A stretch of DNA of 58,012 nt from Alphaproteobacteria bacterium (GTDB lineage Bacteria > Pseudomonadota > Alphaproteobacteria > SHVW01): the NCBI GenBank assembly GCA_016869645.1, contig VGDO01000011.1:1-58012 (forward strand), written 5' to 3'. The position numbers were made by a program, and so were the translations under genes. Under the pieces are notes generated by a model. The model was not told where the DNA came from. It did not search any database and was given only the letters and a program-made list of their open reading frames with translations. This document shows positions 26,848 through 35,160 of the stretch, piece by piece (position 1 is the stretch's first letter; each line of letters opens with the position of its first letter).

Positions 26848-28611
26848 CTAGGTCGCGGCAGCGCGACTCCGCCGCAGCCTCGCTGTCGCTGCTGCGTCGA
26901 CCTCGTGTGCCGCGGTCAGCGCGACGCCGAAGCGCTCGGCCGCGTCGTCGCTCGTGTAGTAGCCGCGCCGCACGTCGGCGGCGACCAGTACGGGATCGCG
27001 CGCGAAGGGATCGCCATAGCCGCCGCCGCCCGGCGTCGCCACGGTGACGCGGTCGCCCGGGCGGATCTCGATGTCCTGGTCCTTGCTCAGATGCGGCGGC
27101 GTGTAGGACTCGCCGTTGCGCATCACCGTCACCTTGTTGACGCCGCCATCGGCACCGCCGAGCGCGCCCTGCGGTCCGACCCGGCCGTGGTCCATGACGA
27201 ACGAAGCGCGCGCCGCGCCGCGTCGGAGCGCCACGGTGTAGCGGATGCCGAAGCCGCCGCGCTGGCGCCCGGCGCCACCCGAGCGCTCGTGCAGCGCATA
27301 CTCCTCGAACAGCACGGGATAGCGCTGCTCGATGACCTCGATCGGCGTGGTCTTGGAGATGCCGATGGTCGAGCAGCCATTGGAAATGCCATCGCCGCCG
27401 GCATAGCCGCCATAGCCGCCGCCCGAGATCAGGTACATGACGTAGTCGCGACCGCGCCCGGGATCGTGGCCGCCCAGCGCGAAATTGCCGCTCGTGCCGG
27501 CCGGCGCTGCGAAGAGCCGGTCGGGCATGGCCGGCGTCAGCGCCGCGAACACCGCCTCGGCAATGCGCTGGCTCACCTCGGCCGCACAGCCCGAGACCGG
27601 CCGCGGATACCTGGCGTAGAGGAAGGTGCCCTCGGGATCCTTGATATGCAGGGGCGCGAAGGTTCCGGCGTTGATCGGCACCTCCGGGAAGATGTGCTTG
27701 ATCGCCAGATAGATCGACGATTTGGTCGTCGCCAGCACGGAGTTCATCGGCCCCTGGCAGGGCGGCGACGACCCGGTCATGTCGAAGTGCAGCGCGGCGT
27801 CGTCCGTGCCGCCGGTCTTGCGGATGGTCATGGCAATCGTGAGCGGTTGGTCGACCACGCCGTCGGAATCGACGATGGACTGGCCGTGGTAGACGCCATC
27901 CGGGATCTGCGCGATGCGTGCGCGCATCTGCTGCGCGGCGCGCGCCTTGAGCTCGACGATGGCCTCTTCGATGGTGGCGCTGCCGTAGCGATCGAGCAGC
28001 GCGGTCAGCCGGCGCTCACCGACCGCAAGCGCCGCCGCCTGCGCCTTGATGTCGCCAATGCGCTGATCGGCGATGCGGATGTTGCTGAGAATGATCGACA
28101 GGATCTCCTCGTCGAGCTTGCCCGCCTTGAAGAGGCGCACCGGCGGCAGGCGCAGCCCCTCCTGCTCGACCTCGGTAGCGTTGGCCGAGAAGCCGCCCGG
28201 CACGGCGCCGCCGAGGTCGGGCCAATGGCCCGTGTTGGCGAGCCACGCGAACAGCGCCCCCCGATAGAAGAACGGCTTGACGAACTTCACGTCCATCAAA
28301 TGCGTGCCGCCGAGATACGGATCGTTGACGACATAGACGTCGCCCGGCAGCGCCGGCGTGCTGTTCCTGCGCGCGCGCTCGATGACCGCCTGGGTCGAGA
28401 ACTGCATGGTGCCGACGAAGACCGGCAATCCGTACTCGCCCTGCGCGATCAGCTCGCCCGTGTCACGGTGATAGATGCCATCCGAGCGGTCGAGCGCCTC
28501 GGAGATGACGGGCGAGAACGCGCTGCGCTGGAACGCAACGTCCATCTCGTTGCAGACCTGCTGCAACCCGTTCTGGATGACGGCGAGCGTGATGGGGTCG
28601 AGCGCGGTCAT
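26848..28611 (-). CDS. hyuB: Hydantoinase B / oxoprolinase family protein (HyuB-like)
   Basis: A 587-residue subunit of the ATP-dependent N-methylhydantoinase, 5-oxoprolinase and acetone carboxylase group. Landmarks are TALDPITLAVIQNGLQQVCN, NDPYLGGTHLMDV, FDMTGSSPPCQGPMN, a Gly-rich GGGYGGYAGGDGISNG loop and the final TPGGGGYGDP. I chose the ATG of MTALDP; the frame runs further to 28788 through a repeat. The probable HyuA partner is about 1.9 kb upstream, separated by a secreted-protein gene and an MFS gene, and is on the same strand. The complex would open a cyclic amide with ATP; the specific substrate is unknown. Confidence 0.92.
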   Translation of the reverse strand: MTALDPITLAVIQNGLQQVCNEMDVAFQRSAFSPVISEALDRSDGIYHRDTGELIAQGEYGLPVFVGTMQFSTQAVIERARRNSTPALPGDVYVVNDPYLGGTHLMDVKFVKPFFYRGALFAWLANTGHWPDLGGAVPGGFSANATEVEQEGLRLPPVRLFKAGKLDEEILSIILSNIRIADQRIGDIKAQAAALAVGERRLTALLDRYGSATIEEAIVELKARAAQQMRARIAQIPDGVYHGQSIVDSDGVVDQPLTIAMTIRKTGGTDDAALHFDMTGSSPPCQGPMNSVLATTKSSIYLAIKHIFPEVPINAGTFAPLHIKDPEGTFLYARYPRPVSGCAAEVSQRIAEAVFAALTPAMPDRLFAAPAGTSGNFALGGHDPGRGRDYVMYLISGGGYGGYAGGDGISNGCSTIGISKTTPIEVIEQRYPVLFEEYALHERSGGAGRQRGGFGIRYTVALRRGAARASFVMDHGRVGPQGALGGADGGVNKVTVMRNGESYTPPHLSKDQDIEIRPGDRVTVATPGGGGYGDPFARDPVLVAADVRRGYYTSDDAAERFGVALTAAHEVDAAATARLRRSRAAAT

Positions 28612-28635
28612 TCGTCGTTGACGTCGTTCTTTTCG

Positions 28636-28724
28636 CCTCATGCTGAGCTTGTCGAAGCATGAGGCCGACCTCGCAGCGCCTGTCGGTCGGCGGCGTTCTC
28701 GTCCTTCGACAAGCTCAGGACGAG
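28636..28724. repeat. Pair of palindromic intergenic repeats (cttcgacaagctc type)
   Basis: Copy A (28636-28664) is cctcatgc...gcatgagg and copy B (28698-28724) is ctcgtcc...ggacgag. Each is palindromic at its ends, and they share a 13-bp core in opposite orientation (gagcttgtcgaag 28645-28657, cttcgacaagctc 28704-28716). This type is very common between genes in alphaproteobacteria. It lies just upstream of the hyuB start. Confidence 0.75.
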
Positions 28725-28777
28725 GAGTACCCCGATTAAAGCACGGATTGGATCGGTCTCTGCGGACTTTTGCGGCC

Positions 28778-29140
28778 CTACTGAACACGCCATTGGCCGT
28801 CGGCGCCGAGGCAGGCCGTGCCGTAGAACGGCTCGTTCGATCCGCCGATCGTGGCGTTGCCTTGGAATTCGCGGCAGGTTCCCGGCACGACCGATGGCGC
28901 GGGCGTCACGACCGGGGGCGGAGCGACTGCGGGCGGCGGCATGACGATGGGGGGCGGCGCATAGATCACCGGCGGCGGCGGGTAGTAGTAGGCCGGCGGC
29001 GGAGGATAATAGTAGACGGGGGGCGGCGGCGGCCCGAACGGCACGACGACGCCGAAGCTCATCCGGTCACGTGCTTCCACTCCCGGCATCGCGCAGGCGA
29101 ACAGGGCCATGGCCAGAACAGCGAGACATGCGCGTCGCAT
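28778..29140 (-). CDS. Proline/tyrosine-rich secreted protein
   Basis: A 120-residue exported protein. The signal peptide RRACLAVLAMALFACAMPGVEA ends near Ala22, with a Cys that could also make it a lipoprotein. The middle is low-complexity: repeated blocks of four prolines flanked by Tyr, such as VYYYPPPPAYYYPPPP. The C-terminus, CREFQGNATIGGSNEPFYG to CLGADGQWRV, with two Cys, resembles the short SH3-like or glycine-zipper-adjacent tail seen in rhizobial cell-envelope proteins. I chose the ATG giving MRRACLA. Function unknown. Confidence 0.75.
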   Translation of the reverse strand: MRRACLAVLAMALFACAMPGVEARDRMSFGVVVPFGPPPPPVYYYPPPPAYYYPPPPVIYAPPPIVMPPPAVAPPPVVTPAPSVVPGTCREFQGNATIGGSNEPFYGTACLGADGQWRVQ

Positions 29141-29293
29141 GGGCCTCTCCCGGGCAGACCTGGGCGTGGACGACATCGGGATGACGAATGGCGGGCCTCT
29201 CGGTTCCCGATATGACGATGCGATGGATGCGTAGCGCTTTCATCGCACCGAGATAGTCTTTATGAATCAGCCGTTCCGTCTCCGGTCCCCCGT

Positions 29294-30502
29294 GTGACTC
29301 AGCCGTCGCCCACGCAGCCAGCAGCCAAACAGCCGCCTGTCATCCTGCTCGTCGGCCTGGCCGCGAGCGGCTCGCTGTCGCTCACGATATTCGTGCCGTC
29401 GATCCCGGGCCTGGTCGGCTATTTCGCGACCGAGCTCGGCACGGTTCAGCTCGTCATGAGCATGTATCTCGTCGCCGTGGCGACGGGTCAGCTCGCCTAC
29501 GGCCCGCTGTCGGACCGCTTCGGGCGCCGACCTGTCCTGCTCATCGGGCTCTCGATCTATCTGCTCGGCAGCATCGGCTGCGTCGTCGCGCCGACCATCG
29601 AGGTGCTGGTCGGCGCGCGCATCGTGCAGGCGATCGGCGCGTCATGCGGCCTCGTGCTGTGCCGCGCCATGGTCGGCGACATCTACGCGCGCGAGCGCGC
29701 CGCGAGCGTGTTGGGCTATGTCATGACCGCCATGGCCGTGGTGCCCGCGCTGGCGCCGACGCTCGGGGGCATTCTCGACCGGCACATGTCCTGGCGCGCG
29801 GGACTGGCGCTGGTCGCCGCTTTCGGCGCGGCGGTGCTGGTGCTCGCGGTGGCGCGCGGCTACGAGACGTTGCGGACGCGACGCACCGACATCAAATTGA
29901 CCGCGCTCGTCCAGGGCTACGTCGTGCTGCTGCAGGCACCGCGCTTCCTGGGATATGCATTCAACTCGGGCATGGTGACCGCGTCGTTCGTCGTGTTCCT
30001 CACCGGGGCCGCCGTGCTGATGATCGACGTGCTGGGCTATTCGCCCGACGTCGCCGGGCCCTGGTTCATGACCTCCTCGGTCTCCTACATGATCGGCAAC
30101 TTCCTCTCCGGGCGATTCTCGCAGCGCATCGGCCTCGACCGCATGGTGTTCTGGGGCACGGTGATGGCGCTGGTCTCTGCCGTCGCCATGGGCGTGCTGT
30201 CGCTGACCGGCCATTTGAGCGCGATCGTGCTCTTCGCCTCCATGTCGATCATCAGCATCGGCAATGGCTGCAGCCAGCCGAACGCGATGGCGGGCGCCAT
30301 CGGCGTCGATCCGCGCTATGCCGGCACCGCCGCCGGCATCACCGGCTTCCTCCAGATGGCGCTCGGCGCGGTGACGACCGTCGCGGTCGGCCATTTCCTG
30401 CCCTTCACCAACGCGGCGCTCGCGATCATCATGAGCACGGCGCTCTTCGTCGCGCTGCTCGCGATCCCGCTGACGCGATGGCCGGCGAAGCCGGCGGCGT
30501 AG
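29294..30502 (+). CDS. MFS transporter, Bcr/CflA drug-efflux subfamily
   Basis: A 402-residue, 12-segment inner-membrane protein. MFS motif A is GPLSDRFGRRPVLLIG between segments 2 and 3, and RIVQAIGASCGLVLCRAMVGD is the Bcr/CflA motif B/C region. The GTG start at 29294 gives MTQPSPTQPAAKQPP. Relatives export bicyclomycin, chloramphenicol, sulfonamide or cysteine. It lies between hyuB and hyuA but on the opposite strand, and converges on hyuA 2 nt away. It may be unrelated to hydantoin metabolism. Confidence 0.9.
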   Translation: MTQPSPTQPAAKQPPVILLVGLAASGSLSLTIFVPSIPGLVGYFATELGTVQLVMSMYLVAVATGQLAYGPLSDRFGRRPVLLIGLSIYLLGSIGCVVAPTIEVLVGARIVQAIGASCGLVLCRAMVGDIYARERAASVLGYVMTAMAVVPALAPTLGGILDRHMSWRAGLALVAAFGAAVLVLAVARGYETLRTRRTDIKLTALVQGYVVLLQAPRFLGYAFNSGMVTASFVVFLTGAAVLMIDVLGYSPDVAGPWFMTSSVSYMIGNFLSGRFSQRIGLDRMVFWGTVMALVSAVAMGVLSLTGHLSAIVLFASMSIISIGNGCSQPNAMAGAIGVDPRYAGTAAGITGFLQMALGAVTTVAVGHFLPFTNAALAIIMSTALFVALLAIPLTRWPAKPAA

Positions 30503-30504
30503 AT

Positions 30505-32601
30505 TTACGCGCGACCTGCAGCCGGTACGCTGACGACCAGATTGCCGAACCGGTCGGTCTCTCCCGTGGCGCCGGGCGGGATGACGATGGTCGTGTCGAG
30601 CTGCTCGACGATGGCGGGGCCGGCGAGTCCGGGGCCGAGCGGCAGGAATTCGCGGCGGTAAATCGGTGTGTCCCGCCACGATCCCGCGAACCACACCTTG
30701 CGGCGGCCGGTCTCGGCCTCGGCAACGCTGCGCTTGCGCAGCTTCGGATCGACCAGAGTCTCGAGCGGCACGGGACGCCGCTTGCCGATCACGGCGGTGT
30801 GCAGGTTGACCAGCACGGCCTTGATCTCGGGCAATTCGACGGCGAAGCGCTGCCAGTAGGCGCGCTCGAAAACGCTCTGCAGCTCAGCGCGGTCGATGTC
30901 TCCGCGCCCGATTGGCACGCTCATCAGATGCGACTGGCCCTGGAACTGCATGTCGGCGCCGTGCACGATTTCGTAGCCTTCGACCGCGACGCCCTCGCGC
31001 TGGATCGTCTCCTTGCCGCGCGCGACCTGCTCGGCCAGCACGCGGTGCACGTCCGCCATGTCGACACGGTCGAGCGGCTTGTTGAGCGTGTTGACGAAGT
31101 CGTGGCGCAGGTCGGCGACGATGCAGCCCAATGCGTTGGTGATGCCCGGCCGCGCGGGGATCAAAAGGCGCGGGATGCCGAGTTCGGCGGCGAGCGCGGC
31201 GGCATGCAGCGGGCCGGCGCCGCCGAAGGCGAACAGCACGAAGTCGCGCGGATCGTGGCCGCGCGCCAGCGACACCATGCGGATGGCGCCGGCCATGCGG
31301 TCATCGGCAATGCGGACGATGGCGGCGGCGGCACCCTCGACGTCGAGGCCGAGAGGCTGGCCGATCTGCTCTCCGATCGCTTGGCGCACCTGCTCGAGCG
31401 AAACCTGGCGGTCGACCGCGAGCAGCTTCGCCGGGTCGAGCCGGCCGAGCACGAGATCGGCATCCGTGATGGTCGGCCGCGTGCCGCCGCGGCCGTAGCA
31501 GATCGGGCCCGGCCGCGCGCCGGCGCTCTCGGGGCCGACGCGCAGCAGGCCGGCGTCGTCGATCCACGCGAGCGAACCGCCTCCGGCGCCGATCGTGTGC
31601 ACGTCGACCATCGGCACGTGCACGGGCATGGCGTATTCGAGCTCGAGCTCGGACGACACCTCGGGCAGGCCGCCGCGGATCAGACCGACGTCGGTCGAGG
31701 TGCCGCCCATGTCGTAGGTGACGACGTCGGCGATGCCGGCGGCGCGTGCCGTGTAGGCGGCTGCCATGACGCCCGAAGCGGGACCAGACATGACCGTGTT
31801 GACCGCGGCCTCGGCGACGATGCTCGCCGCGACCGTGCCGCCATTGCCCTGCATGACCAGAAGTTCGCGCCGGTAGCCGCGTTGCGTCAGCTCCTGGCCG
31901 AGCCGGCCGAGATAGCGTGCGAGCACGGGCTGGATGGCGGCGTTGATCGTGGCGGTCACGCCGCGCTCGTACTCGCGATACTCGGCGAGCACCGCGTGGC
32001 CGGCCGTGACGTGGCTGTTGGGCCACAGCCCGCGCGCCAGCTCGGCCGCGCGCTGCTCATGGGCCGGGTTGATGTAGCTGTGCAGGAAATGGATGACCAG
32101 CGCTTCGGCGCCGGCCGCGATCAAGTGGCGCACCGCCGCGCTAAAGCCCGCCTCGTCGAGCGGCCGGACGACGCGGCCTTCGGCGTCCATGCGCTCGTCG
32201 ACCTCGATGCGCAGCTCGCGCGGGATGAGCGGCACGAACTGGCCGGTCAGGCCATAGGGCTTCGGCCGCGTGCGCCGGCCGAGCTCGAGCACGTCGCGGA
32301 AACCCCTGGTGGTGATCAGGCCGCAGCGCGCGATCTTGCGCTCGAGCAGCGCGTTGGTCGTCGCCGTCGTGCCGTGGATGATCGCGCCGAGACCGGCGAG
32401 GTCGGCCCCCGTCGCACCATGGGCGGCGTCGAGCGCCGCCAGCACGCCGAAGGCCTGGTTGTCGGGCGTGGTCGGCACCTTGGCGATGCGCACGCCGGCG
32501 CCGTTCTTCGCCTGGGGATAGATCAGGATCAGGTCGGTGAAGGTGCCGCCGACATCGACGCCGACGATCCCCCCTTCGCTACCGACGCGATCCGCTGTCA
32601 T
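30505..32601 (-). CDS. hyuA: Hydantoinase A / oxoprolinase family protein (HyuA-like)
   Basis: A 698-residue subunit with an actin-like ATPase fold. GIVGVDVGGTFTDLILI is the N-terminal phosphate loop, HGTTATTNALLERK the second, and VVTYDMGGTSTDVGLIRGG the third. The C-terminal beta domain ends with GPAIVEQLDTTIVIPPGA. The start is uncertain: ATGs at 32601, 32625 and 32658 are in frame, and I chose the one closest to the conserved start. It probably works with the HyuB-like protein downstream. The carbonyl activated (5-oxoproline, hydantoin, or acetone-type) cannot be told from sequence. Confidence 0.9.
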   Translation of the reverse strand: MTADRVGSEGGIVGVDVGGTFTDLILIYPQAKNGAGVRIAKVPTTPDNQAFGVLAALDAAHGATGADLAGLGAIIHGTTATTNALLERKIARCGLITTRGFRDVLELGRRTRPKPYGLTGQFVPLIPRELRIEVDERMDAEGRVVRPLDEAGFSAAVRHLIAAGAEALVIHFLHSYINPAHEQRAAELARGLWPNSHVTAGHAVLAEYREYERGVTATINAAIQPVLARYLGRLGQELTQRGYRRELLVMQGNGGTVAASIVAEAAVNTVMSGPASGVMAAAYTARAAGIADVVTYDMGGTSTDVGLIRGGLPEVSSELELEYAMPVHVPMVDVHTIGAGGGSLAWIDDAGLLRVGPESAGARPGPICYGRGGTRPTITDADLVLGRLDPAKLLAVDRQVSLEQVRQAIGEQIGQPLGLDVEGAAAAIVRIADDRMAGAIRMVSLARGHDPRDFVLFAFGGAGPLHAAALAAELGIPRLLIPARPGITNALGCIVADLRHDFVNTLNKPLDRVDMADVHRVLAEQVARGKETIQREGVAVEGYEIVHGADMQFQGQSHLMSVPIGRGDIDRAELQSVFERAYWQRFAVELPEIKAVLVNLHTAVIGKRRPVPLETLVDPKLRKRSVAEAETGRRKVWFAGSWRDTPIYRREFLPLGPGLAGPAIVEQLDTTIVIPPGATGETDRFGNLVVSVPAAGRA

Positions 32602-32794
32602 GGCCCCGCCCGATCCGCTGCCCATTCCGCCGCCCTGGCGGGTATTGTTCGCATACATACGATCCCGTCAAGGATCGGGCGCCGGACCATAGGAGGCATC
32701 ACAACTACGTGTATCGGCGGCCGCTGGCGGAGAGGCTTGTCGCTCCCGCGCCTCACGGGTGCTAGGCTTGATCGCAGGAAAAGACGAGGCGGGA

Positions 32795-33886
32795 ATGGAG
32801 TCGATCTACTACGTCATATCCTGGGCTTGCCACCGCAAGTGCGTGCACTGCTATGAGGACCGTTTTCGCCCGTACACCAAAGGCAAGCTGAGCGCCGTCG
32901 TCGACGAGGCGAAGCGCAACTGGCCGCGCATCGTCGCGAACCTGCCCGAGCGCATGACCTATATCGATCTCGACACGTCCGCCCCTTCGCCCGGATCGCC
33001 GCCCGAGTCGCCTGCCGGCTTCGCCGAGCGGCGCGGGCGCATCATCCTGTCGGGCGGCGAGACGCTGCTCGACGAGATCAGGGAGCCCGTGCTCTATCCC
33101 CTGCTCGAAGCGTTGCGCGACCGCTATGCCGGCGCAGGCGGCGTGAATGTGGTGGTGCAGACCACGGGCGATCTCGTCACCGAACGGATCGTCGACGAGC
33201 TGCTCGAGCGCGGCATCTGGATGCTGTCGGTCGCGGGCATGGATGATTTCCACGTCGGCATGACCGGCGCCAAGCGCGAAAAGCTGCAGGAGCGCCTGAT
33301 CCGCTGGTTCGAGGCCGCCGGCATGGCGCGTTCGGGCAGCAAGCTCGGCGAGGCCAAGCGGCACCAGGAAGAGGGCCCGAGCTACAGCTTCTTCGGCGCC
33401 ACGCCCGACGCCTGGATCGGCAAGCTCTGGCCGCGCGGCCGCGCCTGGGCCAACGATCTGTCGACCGCGACCATGGCTGACAATTTCTGCAATCGCTGGT
33501 CGGGCGGGCGTAACTTCCTCAATCACCGCTATGCCGGCTCGGAGGTCGCGATCGAGCCGACCGGCGACGTCTATCCCTGCTGCATGAAGACCAAGCTGCC
33601 GATCGGCAACCTCACCGAGGAACCGTTGACCGAGATCCTCGACAGCCTGGTCGGCCATCCCGTCTACGAGGCGATCAACGCCGGCCAGCCCGAGCGCATG
33701 GGGTTGTCGCTCGGCTGGGATGTCGATGCCTTCGTCGCGCACGCGCGCACGACGACGCCGAAGGGCCGCGACTACCGCAATCTCTGCATCGGCTGCGACA
33801 AGTTCCACGAGGCGGTGCTGAAGCCCGTCGTGGCCGCGCTGCGCGCCGCGCGCGCCGTACAACGCCAGCGCCTCGCCGCCGAATGA
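32795..33886 (+). CDS. Radical SAM/SPASM domain protein
   Basis: A 363-residue radical SAM enzyme. The cluster motif CHRKCVHC (Cys12, Cys16, Cys19) sits near the N-terminus and is followed by YEDRFRPYTKGKL. The SAM-binding GGE motif appears as ILSGGETLL. C-terminal Cys residues in GDVYPCCMKTKLPIGNL and CIGCDKFHEAV form a SPASM-like auxiliary Fe-S region. I chose the ATG of MESIYYVISW. Many SPASM enzymes modify peptides, but no small precursor peptide is obvious next to it. It lies 28 bp before a YnjBCD-type importer on the same strand, an unusual link. Confidence 0.88.
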   Translation: MESIYYVISWACHRKCVHCYEDRFRPYTKGKLSAVVDEAKRNWPRIVANLPERMTYIDLDTSAPSPGSPPESPAGFAERRGRIILSGGETLLDEIREPVLYPLLEALRDRYAGAGGVNVVVQTTGDLVTERIVDELLERGIWMLSVAGMDDFHVGMTGAKREKLQERLIRWFEAAGMARSGSKLGEAKRHQEEGPSYSFFGATPDAWIGKLWPRGRAWANDLSTATMADNFCNRWSGGRNFLNHRYAGSEVAIEPTGDVYPCCMKTKLPIGNLTEEPLTEILDSLVGHPVYEAINAGQPERMGLSLGWDVDAFVAHARTTTPKGRDYRNLCIGCDKFHEAVLKPVVAALRAARAVQRQRLAAE

Positions 33887-33914
33887 CGCCAATCGCCAGG
33901 ATCGGAGCTCTGCC

Positions 33915-35156
33915 GTGACAACGCGTCGCGATGCCCTTGGCGTGATGGCCGGCGCCGGCGCGATGGCGATGCTCCTGCCGTATCCGAAACAGGCGCGCGC
34001 GCAGGCGGCACTGACGCCGGCGGATTGGCCGGCGATCGAGGCGCGCGCGCGCGGACAGACCGTCTTCTTCAATGCCTGGGGCGGCGACGAGCGCACCAAC
34101 AGCTTCATCGCCTGGGCCGGCGAGCAGGTGGCGCTGCGCTATGGCGTCCAGGTCTCGCATGTGAAGCTGCGCGACACGGCGGAGGCGGTGACCAAGGTCG
34201 TGGCCGAGCGTCAGGCCGGGCGCGATTCCGGCGGTGGAGTCGACCTGATCTGGATCAATGGCCCGAATTTCCTGGCCATGAAGTCCCAGACATTGCTCTA
34301 TGGCCCCTTCGTCGAGGCCATGCCGAACTGGCGCTTGATCGACGCCGCCAACAAGCCCTCGAACCTCGTCGACTTCACCGTGCCGGTCGATGGGTTTGCC
34401 GCGCCCTGGCGCCTGGCACAGATCGTCTATGTCTTCGATTCGGCGCGCACCAGGCGCGAGCAGCTGCCGAACTCGACCGCCGCGATGCTCGAGTGGGCGC
34501 GGCGCAACCAGGGCCGATTGACGCATCCCAATGTGCGCAACTTCCTCGGCGCGACCTTCCTCAAGCAGGCGCTCTTCGATCTGGCGCCGTCGCCTCAGGC
34601 GCTTCAGCGCGCGGCCGACGATGCGAGCTTCGCCGAGGCGACACGGGACCTATGGCGCTGGTACGATGAGCTGCGCCCGCATCTGTGGCGCGGTGGACGC
34701 GAGTTTCCCGACACCGGCCCGGCGCAGCGTCAGCTCCTCGCCGATGGCGAGCTCGATCTCTACATCGCATTCAGTCCCTCGGAAGCCGCCGTCTCCATCG
34801 CTAATCGCCAGCTGCCGCCGAGCGCGCGCGTCTACGTGCCTGGGCGCGGCTCGATCGGCAACACCAGCTTCGTGGCGATTCCCTACAACGCCGCGCACAA
34901 AGAGGGCGCCATGGTGCTCGCCAATTTCCTGCTCGATCCGGCGACCCAGGCGCGCGCGCAGGACCCGCGCATCCTCGGCAGCTTCAGCGTGCTCGACCTG
35001 GGCAAGCTGGCGCCCGAACAGCGTCGTCTCTTCGCCCGGCCGGATGACGCCCCGGCCTTGCCCGACAACGAGGAGCTCGGCGCTGTCCTGCCGGAGCCGC
35101 ATCCGAGCTGGATGACCCGCATCACGGCGGAATGGGAGCGGCGCTACTCGCGCTGA
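33915..35156 (+). CDS. ynjB: YnjB-like ABC transporter substrate-binding protein
   Basis: A 413-residue binding protein. The N-terminus TTRRDALGVMAGAGAMAMLL is a Tat-type signal (twin Arg), with cleavage near ARAQA. Family landmarks are FNAWGGDERTNSFIAW, VDLIWINGPNFLAMKSQ and LYGPFVEAMPNWRLID, typical of YnjB. The GTG start at 33915 follows a weak ggagc. YnjBCD importers are related to the ThiBPQ and iron families, but their substrate is not established. Permease and ATPase follow directly. Confidence 0.9.
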   Translation: MTTRRDALGVMAGAGAMAMLLPYPKQARAQAALTPADWPAIEARARGQTVFFNAWGGDERTNSFIAWAGEQVALRYGVQVSHVKLRDTAEAVTKVVAERQAGRDSGGGVDLIWINGPNFLAMKSQTLLYGPFVEAMPNWRLIDAANKPSNLVDFTVPVDGFAAPWRLAQIVYVFDSARTRREQLPNSTAAMLEWARRNQGRLTHPNVRNFLGATFLKQALFDLAPSPQALQRAADDASFAEATRDLWRWYDELRPHLWRGGREFPDTGPAQRQLLADGELDLYIAFSPSEAAVSIANRQLPPSARVYVPGRGSIGNTSFVAIPYNAAHKEGAMVLANFLLDPATQARAQDPRILGSFSVLDLGKLAPEQRRLFARPDDAPALPDNEELGAVLPEPHPSWMTRITAEWERRYSR

Positions 35157-35160
35157 GCGC

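Noticed and set aside
29644..32856. 1070-residue plus-strand frame across the MFS and hyuA genes
   Set aside because: It is out of frame with the MFS gene and antisense to hyuA, both clearly real; the composition is that of a shadow.
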